Positions 18,287-27,085 of a stretch of DNA of 64,000 nt are shown here, one piece after another. The DNA is from AC-32 sp963736055 (GTDB taxonomy: Bacteria > Actinomycetota > Thermoleophilia > Gaiellales > Gaiellaceae). The translations under genes were made by a program, and so were the position numbers. A model generated the notes under the pieces. It had not been told where the DNA came from. It saw nothing but the letters and a program-made list of their open reading frames with translations, and ran no database searches. The stretch is from assembly GCA_963736055.1 (NCBI GenBank), contig CAVTNM010000008.1, positions 62,001 through 126,000 of the forward strand. The letters are read 5' to 3'. The stretch's first letter is position 1; each line of letters begins with the position of its first letter.

Positions 18287-19534
18287 ATGGCGAGACGGCA
18301 CCTCATCGGGCTACTCCTGGCGACGGAAGAGGATTGGCCGACCGCTTTCGAGAACATGCTCCGCCGGATTGGGGCTGTCAGATACCTCGGCGAGACGCAT
18401 GAGTTCTCGAGCGAGCGGATCATGAACGAGCCGTTCGACCTCCGCTCCGAGCCCCGTTACGCGCTGGTGATCGACCGACTCTCTTGGTGGTACGACGTCC
18501 CGCGCGAATGGTTGAAGAAGACGGCGCTGATGAACAACGTCTACCTCCTCAACAACCCGTTTACCTTCCAGGCAATGGAGAAGCACTCAGCCTACTGCGC
18601 GATGATGCGACTCGGCCTCAAGGTGCCCGAGACCTGGTTGATCCCAAACAAACTGCCACCCGACAACCCGCGCTACATGCCGATGGCCGAGCTCTACAAC
18701 CCACCCTTTGACCTCGACGCGATCGCCGAGCGTCTCGGGTACCCGCTCTACATGAAACCGTTCAACGGGGGGACGTGGGTCGGCGTGACGCGAATCGCCA
18801 ATGGCGATGAGCTCCACCGGAGCTACGACGAATCCGGCGAGCGGCTGATGCACCTCCAGGCAGCCGTGGAGGACTATGAGGTGTTCACTCGGACCCTGTC
18901 GATCGGCCCACAGACGATGGTCGTACGCTTCGAGCCCAGCCAGCACGGGCACTACCGCTACGTCGTCGATCACGAGTTCCTCGCGCCCGAGCTAGAGCGT
19001 GAGGTGGCGACGATCAGCCGCCTCGTCAACGCGTTCTTCCGCTGGGAGCTCAACTCGTGTGAGGTGATCGTGAAGGACGACCAAGCGCACCCGATCGACT
19101 ACGCCAACGCCTCACCCGACATGGCGCTCGTCAGCCTCCATTACTACTTTCCGTGGGCGATCAAGTCCCTGACGGCGTGGTGCATCTTTTGCACCGTCAC
19201 CGGGCGCTCGATGCGAATCAACCAGAACACGCGCGACTTCTTCGAGATCGGCGACCTCGCCGACCTCGTCTACGAGGAGAAGCTCGAGCGCTACGGTCAG
19301 CTCGCCGACGCGTACTTCCAGGCCGAAGAGTTCGAGGACTTCCGTACAACTGTCCTGCCGCACCTCGATGAGCTCATGGTGGAGTACGTCGGAGACCCCG
19401 AGTTCGATGATCTGATCGTCCACTCGATCCGCCTCGAAGTAGAACCGGGGCGCCAGGAGGAGATGATCGAGCGCTGCCGTCGCCTCGTCCAGCAATGGGC
19501 GGCCGACCAGCGGGCCGCAGCCCGCGCGCATTAG
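18287..19534 (+). CDS. ATP-grasp-like protein
   Basis: 415 aa. The segment NNPFTFQAMEKHSAYCAMMR, then VPETWLIP and RLGYPLYMKPFNGGTWVGVT, resembles the central and lysine-bearing nucleotide-binding regions of ATP-grasp ligases. The lysine in YMKPFNGG is the probable ATP ligand. A glycine-rich loop and C-terminal metal-binding residues (SCEVIVKDDQAHPIDYANAS) follow. Such enzymes join a carboxylate to an amine or thiol, but the substrate is unknown. ATG 18287 has an AAGAAG site; upstream in-frame sequence is not protein-like. It sits alone in the island after a terminator. Confidence 0.75.
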   Translation: MARRHLIGLLLATEEDWPTAFENMLRRIGAVRYLGETHEFSSERIMNEPFDLRSEPRYALVIDRLSWWYDVPREWLKKTALMNNVYLLNNPFTFQAMEKHSAYCAMMRLGLKVPETWLIPNKLPPDNPRYMPMAELYNPPFDLDAIAERLGYPLYMKPFNGGTWVGVTRIANGDELHRSYDESGERLMHLQAAVEDYEVFTRTLSIGPQTMVVRFEPSQHGHYRYVVDHEFLAPELEREVATISRLVNAFFRWELNSCEVIVKDDQAHPIDYANASPDMALVSLHYYFPWAIKSLTAWCIFCTVTGRSMRINQNTRDFFEIGDLADLVYEEKLERYGQLADAYFQAEEFEDFRTTVLPHLDELMVEYVGDPEFDDLIVHSIRLEVEPGRQEEMIERCRRLVQQWAADQRAAARAH

Positions 19535-19734
19535 ACGCCGAGTCGATCAGCCTTCTGCCAGAACCGCGCCCACTCCCGCAGACTCAGTCGAACAGGCGGC
19601 GGAGGCACTTCCCACTCGCGCGATATGCGCCGAGCAATCTGAGGTCGCACAAGTAGCGAGGGTGTGAGAACCTCCTGGCGGAAGAACCGGCGTCCACGTC
19701 CAATTGACTGCGGCGGCGTTCCAGAAGTGGCCAC
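19531..19734 (-). CDS. Small basic protein, possible
   Basis: 67 aa, convergent with the ATP-grasp-like gene (stops overlap). Residues such as LTPSLLVRPQIARRISREWE and LSLREWARFWQKADRLGV are helix-friendly with regular basic and aromatic spacing, which could suit a small DNA-binding protein such as an excisionase. I do not recognise a family, and no ribosome site is obvious. Low confidence. Confidence 0.3.
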   Translation of the reverse strand: MATSGTPPQSIGRGRRFFRQEVLTPSLLVRPQIARRISREWEVPPPPVRLSLREWARFWQKADRLGV

Positions 19735-19745
19735 GAGGAGGGCGC

Positions 19746-20039
19746 ATGATGGACCGTCTGGACGAAGAGAAGCTCGAGATGCTGCGCACCTGGGGCGAGG
19801 GTCTCCTGAACGACGGCCGGGATGAGCTACGGGCCGCAGGCAGAGCGGTCTTGATGCTGGTCGAGGAGATTGAGCTACTGCACGTCGACCTTTGGCACGC
19901 TCGCCAAGACATTGCCAAGGAGGCGGAGATGCAGCCCGAAGCTGAGTCCGCGGAGTCCCGGAGGCAGCTTGTTTTTGCCCTTCAGCGTCGGATCAGTTCT
20001 CTTCGCAGTCGTGGCCTGTCGGGCTCAGGCGATGAGTAA
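19746..20039 (+). CDS. Small helical protein of unknown function
   Basis: 97 aa, predicted all-helical (LDEEKLEMLRTWGEGLLNDG, then AGRAVLMLVEEIELLHVDLW). A clear ribosome site GAGGAGGG lies just before ATG 19746. It is the last gene before the right boundary of the island. No family recognised. Confidence 0.6.
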   Translation: MMDRLDEEKLEMLRTWGEGLLNDGRDELRAAGRAVLMLVEEIELLHVDLWHARQDIAKEAEMQPEAESAESRRQLVFALQRRISSLRSRGLSGSGDE

Positions 20040-20131
20040 CTGTTCTCCACAGCTCTACCCACAGCCAGAAAACGGCTGCTCGCGCGATGTATGAGCGTAT
20101 GAGCGTTATTCACCCACAGGTCACGCCCAAG

Positions 20132-20178
20132 GCTGGCGGCCGAGAGGTCACCCGTGGGTTCGAATCCCACCCCCGCCG
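20132..20178 (+). repeat. Putative attachment repeat, right (tRNA-Ser fragment)
   Basis: 47-bp copy of the tRNA-Ser(UGA) 3' half with one mismatch. No 5' half or anticodon precedes it, so it is not a functional tRNA. It marks the distal end of the island. Confidence 0.85.
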
Positions 20179-20193
20179 TGATCCTCGCCGTGC

Positions 20194-21240
20194 TCACGTT
20201 TTTCGAGTAGGTACCGATTGCTCGGCCTGCTCGAACTCCGCACGCATCTCGGTCACCTGCGGGAGCACGGCCAGCGCGGGCAGCATCGGTAGCCAGAGGT
20301 TGAAGAGCCGGTAGACGACGACACCCAAGAGGGCGCGTACGAACGGGAAGCCGACCCAGTGCAACGCAAAGGTCATCGCGATCTCGACGATGCCGGCCCC
20401 ACCTGCCGGCAGCGAGCGCCTCGTAAGGACATAGCCGGTCGCGTAGCCGACGATCAGCGCCGGGAGGGAGAGGCGCGGGTTTCCGAAGACCTGCAGCGCT
20501 CCCCAGAGGCACGCGATGTCGCCTGCCCAGTACGCCGCCGCACCGAGGAGCCCGAGCCCGTGCTCGCGCGGCGGCGCGACGAACATCGTCCGCAGGATCG
20601 AGAGCCCGGCGACGGCGTGCGCGAACCACTGGCGGAGGCGCCCGCCGTCCCCAGGGTCCGAGTAGCGCGGCGCGCGCTTGGGCGAGCTGAGCCAGACCGC
20701 GACCAGCGCCCCGGGGATGACGGCGAGCCACGGCAGAGTCAGGGTGAGAGGGACGTCTTCACCGTCCACGAGCAGCGCGATCGCGGAAACCAGGGCGGCG
20801 GGCGCGAGGACGGCGTACTCGAGGGCGCCGAGCGCGAGGACACGCGCGACGGCCCCGTCCCGAGTCTCTCCGGCCTGCCGCAGCGCCCAGTAGTCAACCG
20901 CGAAGCCGCCGCTCGACCTCGTCGCCGCGAACACACCGAATCCCGCCACCACTGTCCGGAGCGACTCACCGAAGGTCAGCGTCGGCCCATTGTCGACCCG
21001 GGCCGTGTCGCGGACGACCAGGACGTAACCGGCGTACGCGAGCAGCTGACCGCCGAGGCAGAGCACGAGCCACGCTGGGTGCAGGTTCCGCGCGGCGCGA
21101 TCGAGCCGCTCGGCGCCGGCGAGGTCGGCCAGCAGCGCCACGGCCCCGAGGGCCAGCACCGTCGGCAGGACGACGATCAGCAGCGGATGCCGCTCGAACC
21201 GTTCCCGCGCGCGTCGGAATGTGCCATTTTCGAGGCCCAT
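20194..21240 (-). CDS. Lysylphosphatidylglycerol synthase TM-region / flippase-like membrane protein
   Basis: 348 aa with about eight membrane segments. The glycine/serine-rich motif FAATRSSGGFAVDYWALRQ and the late RRSLPAGGAGIVEIAMTFAL motif are hallmarks of the UPF0104/LPG_synthase_TM family, proposed lipid or polyprenyl-linked glycan translocases. Lacks the cytosolic aminoacyltransferase domain of full MprF. Begins with ATG 21240 and ends 15 bp from the island boundary. Confidence 0.8.
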   Translation of the reverse strand: MGLENGTFRRARERFERHPLLIVVLPTVLALGAVALLADLAGAERLDRAARNLHPAWLVLCLGGQLLAYAGYVLVVRDTARVDNGPTLTFGESLRTVVAGFGVFAATRSSGGFAVDYWALRQAGETRDGAVARVLALGALEYAVLAPAALVSAIALLVDGEDVPLTLTLPWLAVIPGALVAVWLSSPKRAPRYSDPGDGGRLRQWFAHAVAGLSILRTMFVAPPREHGLGLLGAAAYWAGDIACLWGALQVFGNPRLSLPALIVGYATGYVLTRRSLPAGGAGIVEIAMTFALHWVGFPFVRALLGVVVYRLFNLWLPMLPALAVLPQVTEMRAEFEQAEQSVPTRKT

Positions 21241-21292
21241 TCCGCCCTAGACAAGGCCGCCGCGGGCCTGAGCCCCTAGTAGGTCGACGCGG

Positions 21293-22997
21293 TCACCCTG
21301 GCGGACGCCCCATGCGCTGGTCACGGTGAGCAGCAGGCACTCGAAGATCTCCATCACCGGGCTCCGATCCAACTGTCGGGAAGGTCGAGGCTGCAGGGGC
21401 AGCGAGGGCCGAACGCTCCTCCTCGATCATCTTCGCAAACGCCTTCCACGCCTTGCCGGTGACGCGCGCGTACGCCTTGGGAAACCGATCCTCTAGCCGC
21501 GCGGCGCTCAGTCGGTAGCGCTCAGCGATCTCCCCCATCGCGAAGATGGTCTCTGGACGAAGCTCTGTGCTTCGCTCAACCGCCAGCCGTCGCAGGCGCT
21601 CGACCGCGACCTCAGCGTCCTGGTGGAAGCCGAGCAGGTCCTGCAGCGCCACCACGCGCTTGATGAGGGGTCGGGCCCGCCCCGGGTAGAGGTCGGAGAG
21701 GAACTCCAGCGCGTAGCGGAACCTCTTGCCGCGGATGCGCACGCGGTGATAGTCGGCAGCGGGCGAATCATCATGAATCTGCTCGGCGGCCTTGCGGAAC
21801 GCACGGAAGCGCTTCTCGATCAGGTCCGGAGCCACTGTCCGTGCCGGTAGCGAAGGTGGCCCTGAGCGCCGCCCACGAGAGGACCGCAGCATGCGGCCGA
21901 AGCGACCGACGAACAGCTCGTACCGGCGGGAGTCCAGGTCAGCCAGCATCGCTTCCCGAGCGGCCGACCGCTCCGTCTCCAGCAGTGAGCGAAGGGCGGC
22001 AAGTGCGTCGTGGTCAGCGTCGGCGAGCCTCGAGCCAGCCATCGAGCTGTTCGAGCTGTACGTCGAGATCGCGGACCACGCCAAGCGAGTGCCCGACCCA
22101 TCGGAGGTCTTCTCGTAGCCTGGCCGCCGAGGGCGGGAGGACATCCGCGAAGAGCGACAGCGCCGCCCGCAGCCGGCGACTCGCTACGCGCATGTCGTGA
22201 AGCTCTTCGTTGTCGTCGCCCAACCTCGTGCCCGGCTCCTTTGCGAGCATCACGGCGAAGTAGTGGCGCAGCACGGCGAGACCGACGCGACCGATCGGCG
22301 CTTCCGCGTCGATCCGCGTGTCGCCGAACCCATCGTCGACCGACTCGAGACCGGCGGCGAGGACGCCCGCCTCGTACTTGGTCAGCCTCGTGGGCTGAAG
22401 CCGGCACACGGCGTGCAACTCCTCGACGAAGGGACGAAGCGACGCCAGTGCAGGCTCGGGCGCCTCGATCTCGACCCGGTGAAGCCGTGTCATGGCGCCC
22501 CCCGCTTCAGTCCGGATCGCGGTCTCGTCGAGCGCGATCTCGCCCGGCGGAACCCCGTCCGCCTCGATCGAGAGCACGCGCCGGCGCGTACGGACCTCGA
22601 ACAGCGGCCGCACCTTCTTGGTGCCGGCCACGGCGCGCACACGCTCGCCGACCGGGCCCTGGCTCTTCCCGAGCAGCTCCGGGTCGGCCTGTGGAAGCTG
22701 CTCCGAGACCTCGCGCCGGCTGGGCGGGCTGCCTTCACCGTACGTCGCCGACTCGATCCTCTTCAACGTGGCTTCGACGCCCGCGGCCGCCGCGCGGCCT
22801 GTCTGGCGAACCCGCAGCGCATAGCCGGCACGATGGAAACGGCGGTCACTCGTATCGAGGTAGACGTCGACCTGGCTTGCACTTCCCCTGGGATCGATCC
22901 GCACGGCGCCTGCCTCAGCCTGTCGGGCGGGGTCGGCTAGCCAACGCATTACCGGACGCAGATCGACTGCGTCGAATCGCCAGTCCAATTCACCCAT
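21293..22997 (-). CDS. CYTH-CHAD domain protein (frameshifted)
   Basis: About 567 aa. N-terminal CYTH triphosphate-tunnel domain (residues about 5-215) with alternating basic/acidic strands such as VDVYLDTSDRRFHRAGYALR and VEATLKRIES; C-terminal CHAD domain with repeated histidine-containing helices such as ELHDMRVASRRLRAALSLF and YHRVRIRGKRFRYALEFL. The two are joined across a one-base break near 22022 (EQLDGWLEAR, then ADADHDALAALR). CHAD domains bind polyphosphate and CYTH domains hydrolyse or bind triphosphates, so a polyphosphate-related role is likely. The last 20 residues may also be out of frame. Start at ATG 22997. Confidence 0.85.
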
Positions 22998-23096
22998 GTC
23001 CGAAACGTACCCGGCCCGGGCGAGTGGGTCGGGTTGACTGTCCTCCAGCTCGCCGCCCGTTCGTCTCATCGGCGACCATCAACGCGAGGAGGAGCG

Positions 23097-23453
23097 ATGA
23101 AGTACATGCTGCTGATCCACCAGGGCGACACGCCGGTGCCCGGCACGGACGAGTGGGACCGCCTCACGGAGGACGAGCAGAACCGGATCGCCGCCGACTA
23201 CCAGGCGGTCAGTTCGACGCCCGGCGTGACCCCGGGCGCCTGGATGGAGCCGCCGGAGCTGGCGACGACGGTCCGCGTCGACAGCGAGAAGACGCTGACG
23301 ACGGACGGCCCGTTCGTCGCCGTCAAGGAGGCACTCGGCGGGTACCTGTTCTACGAGGCGGACGACCTCGACGCCGCGATCGAGCTCGCGTCGCGCATCC
23401 CGGCGGCGCGGCTCGGCGGAGCCGTCGAGGTGCGGCCGCTGAAGGAGTCGTAG
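23097..23453 (+). CDS. YCII/DGPF-domain protein
   Basis: 118 aa with the DGPF signature in TLTTDGPFVAVKEALGGYLF and an N-terminal MKYMLLIH strand. These ferredoxin-fold proteins are the conserved partners of ECF42-type sigma factors, one of which follows immediately. Strong ribosome site GAGGAGGAGCG before ATG 23097. Exact activity is unknown. Confidence 0.9.
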   Translation: MKYMLLIHQGDTPVPGTDEWDRLTEDEQNRIAADYQAVSSTPGVTPGAWMEPPELATTVRVDSEKTLTTDGPFVAVKEALGGYLFYEADDLDAAIELASRIPAARLGGAVEVRPLKES

Positions 23454-23455
23454 CG

Positions 23456-24616
23456 ATACTCGAGCAGGTCTTCCGCGACGAGTGGAGCCGCGTGCTCGCG
23501 AGCTTGATCGGCTTCCTCGACGACTTCGAGCTCGCCGAGGAAGCCGCGCAAGAGGCATTCGCGATCGCGGCCGAGCGGTGGCCGCGCGAGGGAACGCCGA
23601 GCAACCCGCGCGCCTGGCTCGTCACCACCGGTCGGAACCGCGCGATCGATCGCATCCGGCGCGAGCGGCGGCTCACGGAGAAGACGCGCCTGCTCGAGCT
23701 TCCCGAGGCGATGGAGGACGAGATGGACGAGACGACGATTCCCGACGAGCGGCTCGAGCTCGTGTTCACCTGCTGCCATCCGGCGCTCGAGCTCGACGCC
23801 CAGGTCGCGCTCACCCTGCGCACGCTGGGCGGCCTGGACACCGACGAGATCGCCCGCGCGTTCATCGTCCCCGAGCAGACGATGGCGAAGCGGCTCGTCC
23901 GCGCGCGGCAGAAGATCAAGCGGGCGGGAATCCCGTTTCGCGTGCCGCCGCCGCACCTGCTGCCCGACCGCATCGACGCGGTGCTCGCAGTCGTCTACCT
24001 GATCTTCAACGAGGGCTACGGCGGGCGGTCGCAACTGGCGGACGAGGCGATCCGCCTCGGTCGCGCACTCGCCGAGCTGATGCCGGACGAGCCCGAGGTG
24101 CACGCGTTGCTCGCGCTGATGCTGATCACGGATGCCCGCCGGGAGGCCCGTTTCGACGACGGTGCCATCGTCCTGCTCCGCGACCAGGACCGCTCGCTCT
24201 GGAACCTCGACCAGATCGCCGCGGGTCGCGCGCTGCTCGACCGTGCGCTCGCGCTCGGCGGTCGCGGGACCTACGCACTGCAGGCCGCGATCGCATCGCT
24301 GCACGCGGATGATCCGCAGGACTGGCCGCAGCTCGCCGCCCTCTACGCCGAGCTTGGGCGCCGAACCGGCTCGGCGGTCGTGCGGCTGAACGAAGCCGCC
24401 GCCCTTGCGGAGGCGGGAGACGTCGCCGCGGCGCTCGCCCTGGTCGACGGGCTCGAGCTCGAGCAGTACCACTACCTCCACGGGACCCGTGCCGAGCTCC
24501 TGCGCCGCCTCGACCGCGTAGACGAGGCACGCGCGGCGTACGGACGCGCCCTCGAGCTCGTGAGCTCCGACCCGGAGCGCCGCTTCCTCGAGCAGCGCCT
24601 CGCCGAGCTCGCATGA
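23456..24616 (+). CDS. ECF42-type RNA polymerase sigma factor with C-terminal TPR-like domain
   Basis: About 386 aa. Region 2 is visible (AEEAAQEAFAIAAERWP, then NPRAWLVTTGRNRAIDRIRR), as is region 4 (LRTLGGLDTDEIARAF, then VPEQTMAKRLVRARQKIKR). A long C-terminal extension of about 200 residues holds repeated helical pairs ending AYGRALELVSSDPERRFLEQ, the hallmark of ECF42. It follows the DGPF gene by two bases, as in characterised ECF42 loci, where the sigma factor controls its DGPF genes. No ATG, GTG or TTG lies at the expected start; the nearest plausible codon is the ATA at 23456, so a base error or unusual start is possible. No anti-sigma gene is present. Confidence 0.88.
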   Translation: MLEQVFRDEWSRVLASLIGFLDDFELAEEAAQEAFAIAAERWPREGTPSNPRAWLVTTGRNRAIDRIRRERRLTEKTRLLELPEAMEDEMDETTIPDERLELVFTCCHPALELDAQVALTLRTLGGLDTDEIARAFIVPEQTMAKRLVRARQKIKRAGIPFRVPPPHLLPDRIDAVLAVVYLIFNEGYGGRSQLADEAIRLGRALAELMPDEPEVHALLALMLITDARREARFDDGAIVLLRDQDRSLWNLDQIAAGRALLDRALALGGRGTYALQAAIASLHADDPQDWPQLAALYAELGRRTGSAVVRLNEAAALAEAGDVAAALALVDGLELEQYHYLHGTRAELLRRLDRVDEARAAYGRALELVSSDPERRFLEQRLAELA

Positions 24617-24669
24617 GCCCCTGAGTCTGGGGCGGGGTTCACAGCGAACTCCCGCTAAGCTCGGCCAGG

Positions 24670-25131
24670 ATGTCGCCGTTCGCCGCACCGCGTGCCGGCG
24701 GCCCACCGTCGGCGACTGGGGCTCTCGTGCTCGCCGTCGTCGTACTCGGGTTGGTGGCGGCCGGCTGCGGCAACAGCGGCGGGCATCCTGCCGCGGCAAC
24801 CGCGTCGGCTGTCACGCCACGAGGCTCGGCGCCGTGCAAGCTCGACAGAGCCCAACGTCGTGCCGTTGGCCGGGCGCTCGCCGACATCCGGCGTTTGCGG
24901 CGCATCCAGGCGCCGGTGCAGACGTACTCCCAGCAAGGGGCGCCTACTCAGAACGCGGTGACCGGAAAGTTCATGCTCGACCTCGGCTCCGCCAAGCTCC
25001 CGCTCAACGTGCGCACGCACCTGATCCACCTTGCGAAGGCAGCGGTCGGTCTCTGCGGTGATTGCTCCCAGGGGCTCGAGGCGGACGAGCCCTTCTTGGG
25101 GACTCACCAGCAGGAGAAGCCCTGTGGATAA
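24670..25131 (+). CDS. Small secreted lipoprotein, unknown function
   Basis: 153 aa. Membrane segment followed by lipobox LVAAGC (Cys about residue 37). The mature part is helical with a CKLDRAQRRAVGRALADIRR segment and a CGDC motif near the end. No family recognised. It ends in an isolated TGTGGATAA that happens to equal a DnaA box. Confidence 0.6.
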   Translation: MSPFAAPRAGGPPSATGALVLAVVVLGLVAAGCGNSGGHPAAATASAVTPRGSAPCKLDRAQRRAVGRALADIRRLRRIQAPVQTYSQQGAPTQNAVTGKFMLDLGSAKLPLNVRTHLIHLAKAAVGLCGDCSQGLEADEPFLGTHQQEKPCG

Positions 25132-25438
25132 CTTCAGCGCCCGAACGACCGCTCGCTCGACATCGCTGACCGCGAGGACGCGCCAGGCCCCCTGGAGCTG
25201 ATCGCCCTCATGCGTCCGTGGTGAGTCGGGCACTCACAGGCAACTACGACACCGTGTACCATGTATTCAACGTCACAAAGGCGTCCGGCTCAGACGAAGA
25301 AGCGCTCCAAGCGCCGTGCTTTTCAGTGTCCGCCTCCGCCGGTTCCAACTCCCACGCACCAGCGTAGGAGCCCTACCGAATCAGCAGTCCGCCTCGGAGC
25401 ACGACGGCCAAGCGGACGACTGGACCCAGGAGGAACAG
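25132..25438. other. Intergenic stretch, no gene seen
   Basis: 307 bp between the lipoprotein and the two-TM membrane protein. No supported reading frame; it presumably carries the promoter and leader of the downstream gene, whose ribosome site (AGGAGGAAC) ends it. Confidence 0.5.
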
Positions 25439-26080
25439 ATGCGAAAAGTGCTACAGATCGGCGGATTCGTTGCTGCCGCCGTGCTGATCGTCTTCGGCGT
25501 CGTCGCGATCGTCATGGGCGTCAACGGCCGCAACACCGTGCAGAACAGCTTGACGCAGGAGCACATCGTCGGTTCGCCCGACATGACCCCTGCATTGATC
25601 AAGGCGGAGGCGACGAAGGCCGGCCTCCCGTCGACCACCAGCTTCCCCACAGTCAGCGTCGCCGGCGAGGCGATCGACAACGGCACCAAGGCACGCGCAT
25701 TCGCCAGCTACATGCGAATCCATGCGTTGGAGGCCTCCGGTGGGCTGACGTACTCCCAGATGCCGCGCTTCGCAAGCCAGGACGGCAAGGGTACGAATGA
25801 CCCGACGAAGGCCCTACAGGCGAATGGGCGTCCGGTCGACAACGCTGCCCGCAACCTCTGGGTGACCGAGACGGCGCTCAGCACCGCTCTCAACTCGAGC
25901 TACATGGCCGAGTCGCTCTCGCTGTTCGGGATCCTGGTCGGCATCGCTCTGCTTCTCTCCGGGATCGGCTTTGGGATCCTGGCTGCCGGCGGAGCGCTCA
26001 GGGGCGTCGAGCCCGCGACCGAGCTCTCCGGGAAGCGCACTCCGAAGGACAGCGCCTCCCTCGTGCTTCCGACGGCCTAG
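25439..26080 (+). CDS. Two-TM membrane protein of unknown function
   Basis: 213 aa. N-terminal membrane helix (GGFVAAAVLIVFGVVAIVMG), an extracytoplasmic domain of about 140 residues with MTPALIKAEATKAGL, then a second helix near 165-190. Similar actinobacterial proteins are sometimes mislabelled as LigA dioxygenases; nothing here supports an enzyme. Ribosome site AGGAGGAAC before ATG 25439; a terminator-like hairpin follows. Confidence 0.75.
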   Translation: MRKVLQIGGFVAAAVLIVFGVVAIVMGVNGRNTVQNSLTQEHIVGSPDMTPALIKAEATKAGLPSTTSFPTVSVAGEAIDNGTKARAFASYMRIHALEASGGLTYSQMPRFASQDGKGTNDPTKALQANGRPVDNAARNLWVTETALSTALNSSYMAESLSLFGILVGIALLLSGIGFGILAAGGALRGVEPATELSGKRTPKDSASLVLPTA

Positions 26081-26095
26081 CACTCCTCAACATCT

Positions 26096-26126
26096 CAGCA
26101 GGGGTCGCCTCAGGCGGCCTCTGCTG
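26096..26126 (+). terminator. Terminator-like hairpin
   Basis: Imperfect 14-bp stem from CAGCAG to CTGCTG with a TCA loop, 15 bp after the two-TM gene. It lacks a clear T tract. Confidence 0.65.
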
Positions 26127-26249
26127 TCACTCGCGCTACTCGCGCGGGGCAGGCTGGCGAAGGGCTAGGTGTTGAGGTCTGGCTTGACGGTGGGTGGGCG
26201 GCGAGTATCTGCCTGGCTTCTAGGCGAAGGCTCTATAGCTTCGCCGTCC

Positions 26250-26366
26250 TTACCGGCGCCGTCGGCCTCCGCGGGGCATGATGTAGATCAGCGCGAGTAG
26301 GGCGACGATGATCACGGCAGCGATGGCGACGATGGCGACGGTGGACGCGGCGACGATCATGCGCAT
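26250..26366 (-). CDS. 38-aa single-pass membrane peptide
   Basis: MRMIVAASTVAIV, a continuous hydrophobic helix to LALIYI, then MPRGGRRRR. One membrane span with a very basic C-terminal tail, which should remain cytoplasmic. Preceded by a good ribosome site (AAGGAAG) at the right spacing from ATG 26366, which is the main evidence that this very short gene is real. Confidence 0.65.
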   Translation of the reverse strand: MRMIVAASTVAIVAIAAVIIVALLALIYIMPRGGRRRR

Positions 26367-26711
26367 CTTCCTTCCTTGCGGGCTGCTCGTGAAAACCTAA
26401 CGGACGACCGACCGGATTTCGTAAAAGACTCCGGTTATCAGCTTTTCCAAGGCGCCACCAGCGATTGACCAGCTCGTCCTTCCCAATGCTGCTCGCCTGA
26501 ATCGAATTGCACCCTCCTCGCCGTTGGGGTAGGTCGCCCTTGCGTTACTCGCGCGCGGAGCGCTCTATTGAGAGAAGGAGCCGGGCGGCCGTGCTCCTTT
26601 TGGGGCTAGGCGGCCCTAGTCCCTGGGGTGAAGCACTCGCCCGGCTCCCACTCGAATTCCATTCTCACGCGGAGCGCATGTGAACCCTTCGACCGCGCCC
26701 GACGCCTGCGC
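26367..26711. other. Intergenic stretch, no gene seen
   Basis: 345 bp with no supported frame between the 38-aa peptide and the end of the response-regulator gene. Contains an AT-richer segment (around 26415-26450) that could be the peptide's promoter region. Confidence 0.45.
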
Positions 26712-27078
26712 CTAGGCCGGAACGGCGGCCGTCCTGATCACCTCCGCCAGTGTCCGAGGGATCCACTCCCTTCTCGACATACGCGACCGCTCCGAGTTCG
26801 TGCGCCTGTCGTTCGAGCAGCGACTCCTGGAAACCGGAGAAGACAACGACCTTCGTATCGGGCACCACCTCTCGCAGCTTCGGGAGAGCTTCGAGTCCGT
26901 CCATCTTCGGCATCGCGAGGTCGAGCAGGATCACGTCGGGCTGGTGCTGCTCCGCCAGATCGATCGCCTCCCGACCGTCGGCGGCCTCAGCGACGACTTC
27001 CAGGTCGGGTTCCAATCCAAGCGCGATCCTCAGAAGCGCTCGCAGGCTCGGCTCGTCGTCGCAGATCATCACTCGCAC
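26712..27078 (-). CDS. Receiver-only response regulator (frameshifted at C-terminus)
   Basis: About 121 aa, a CheY-like receiver without output domain. Acidic pocket in VMICDDEPSLRALLRIAL, phosphoacceptor Asp in VILLDLAMPKMDGLEAL, Thr/Ser in VVVFSGF, and Lys in VAYVEKGVDPS. Correcting one base near 26760 gives a short natural ending (LAEVIRTAAVPA) and stop at 26712. I choose the GTG at 27078, with AAGGGG eight bases upstream, over the GTG at 27114. It starts 7 bp after the DHp-like gene, so the two are probably translated together. Confidence 0.85.
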
Positions 27079-27085
27079 CGGCCCG

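Larger units (their letters stand above)
14213..20178. mobile_element. Genomic island integrated at tRNA-Ser(UGA)
   Basis: About 6.0 kb bounded by the tRNA 3' end and its 47-bp direct repeat. Just inside the left end (14213-14547) no gene is evident. That stretch holds a 10-bp-stem hairpin at 14226-14249 and two tandem 11-bp units at 14320-14341, the kind of small repeats found in arm-type sites. Cargo: Ig-repeat secreted protein, proline-rich membrane protein, ABM-like small protein, ATP-grasp-like protein and two small proteins. No integrase or excisionase is recognisable, so it is either decayed or was mobilised in trans. Base composition in the 18.3-20.1 kb part is visibly less GC-extreme than the flanks. 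Confidence 0.75.

Noticed and set aside
20132..20178. A second tRNA-Ser gene
   Set aside because: Only the 3' half is present; there is no anticodon arm or 5' acceptor strand. Interpreted as an attachment repeat.
22010..23455. Long N-terminal extension of the ECF42 frame
   Set aside because: It overlaps the CYTH-CHAD and DGPF genes, which are real, and the sequence is arginine-rich noise.
25123..25131. Perfect DnaA box (TGTGGATAA)
   Set aside because: A single box at a stop codon without a cluster, dnaA or dnaN; chance.
25439..26080. LigA-type aromatic ring-opening dioxygenase
   Set aside because: Look-alike proteins sometimes carry that label, but the sequence is a two-TM membrane protein with no dioxygenase metal ligands.
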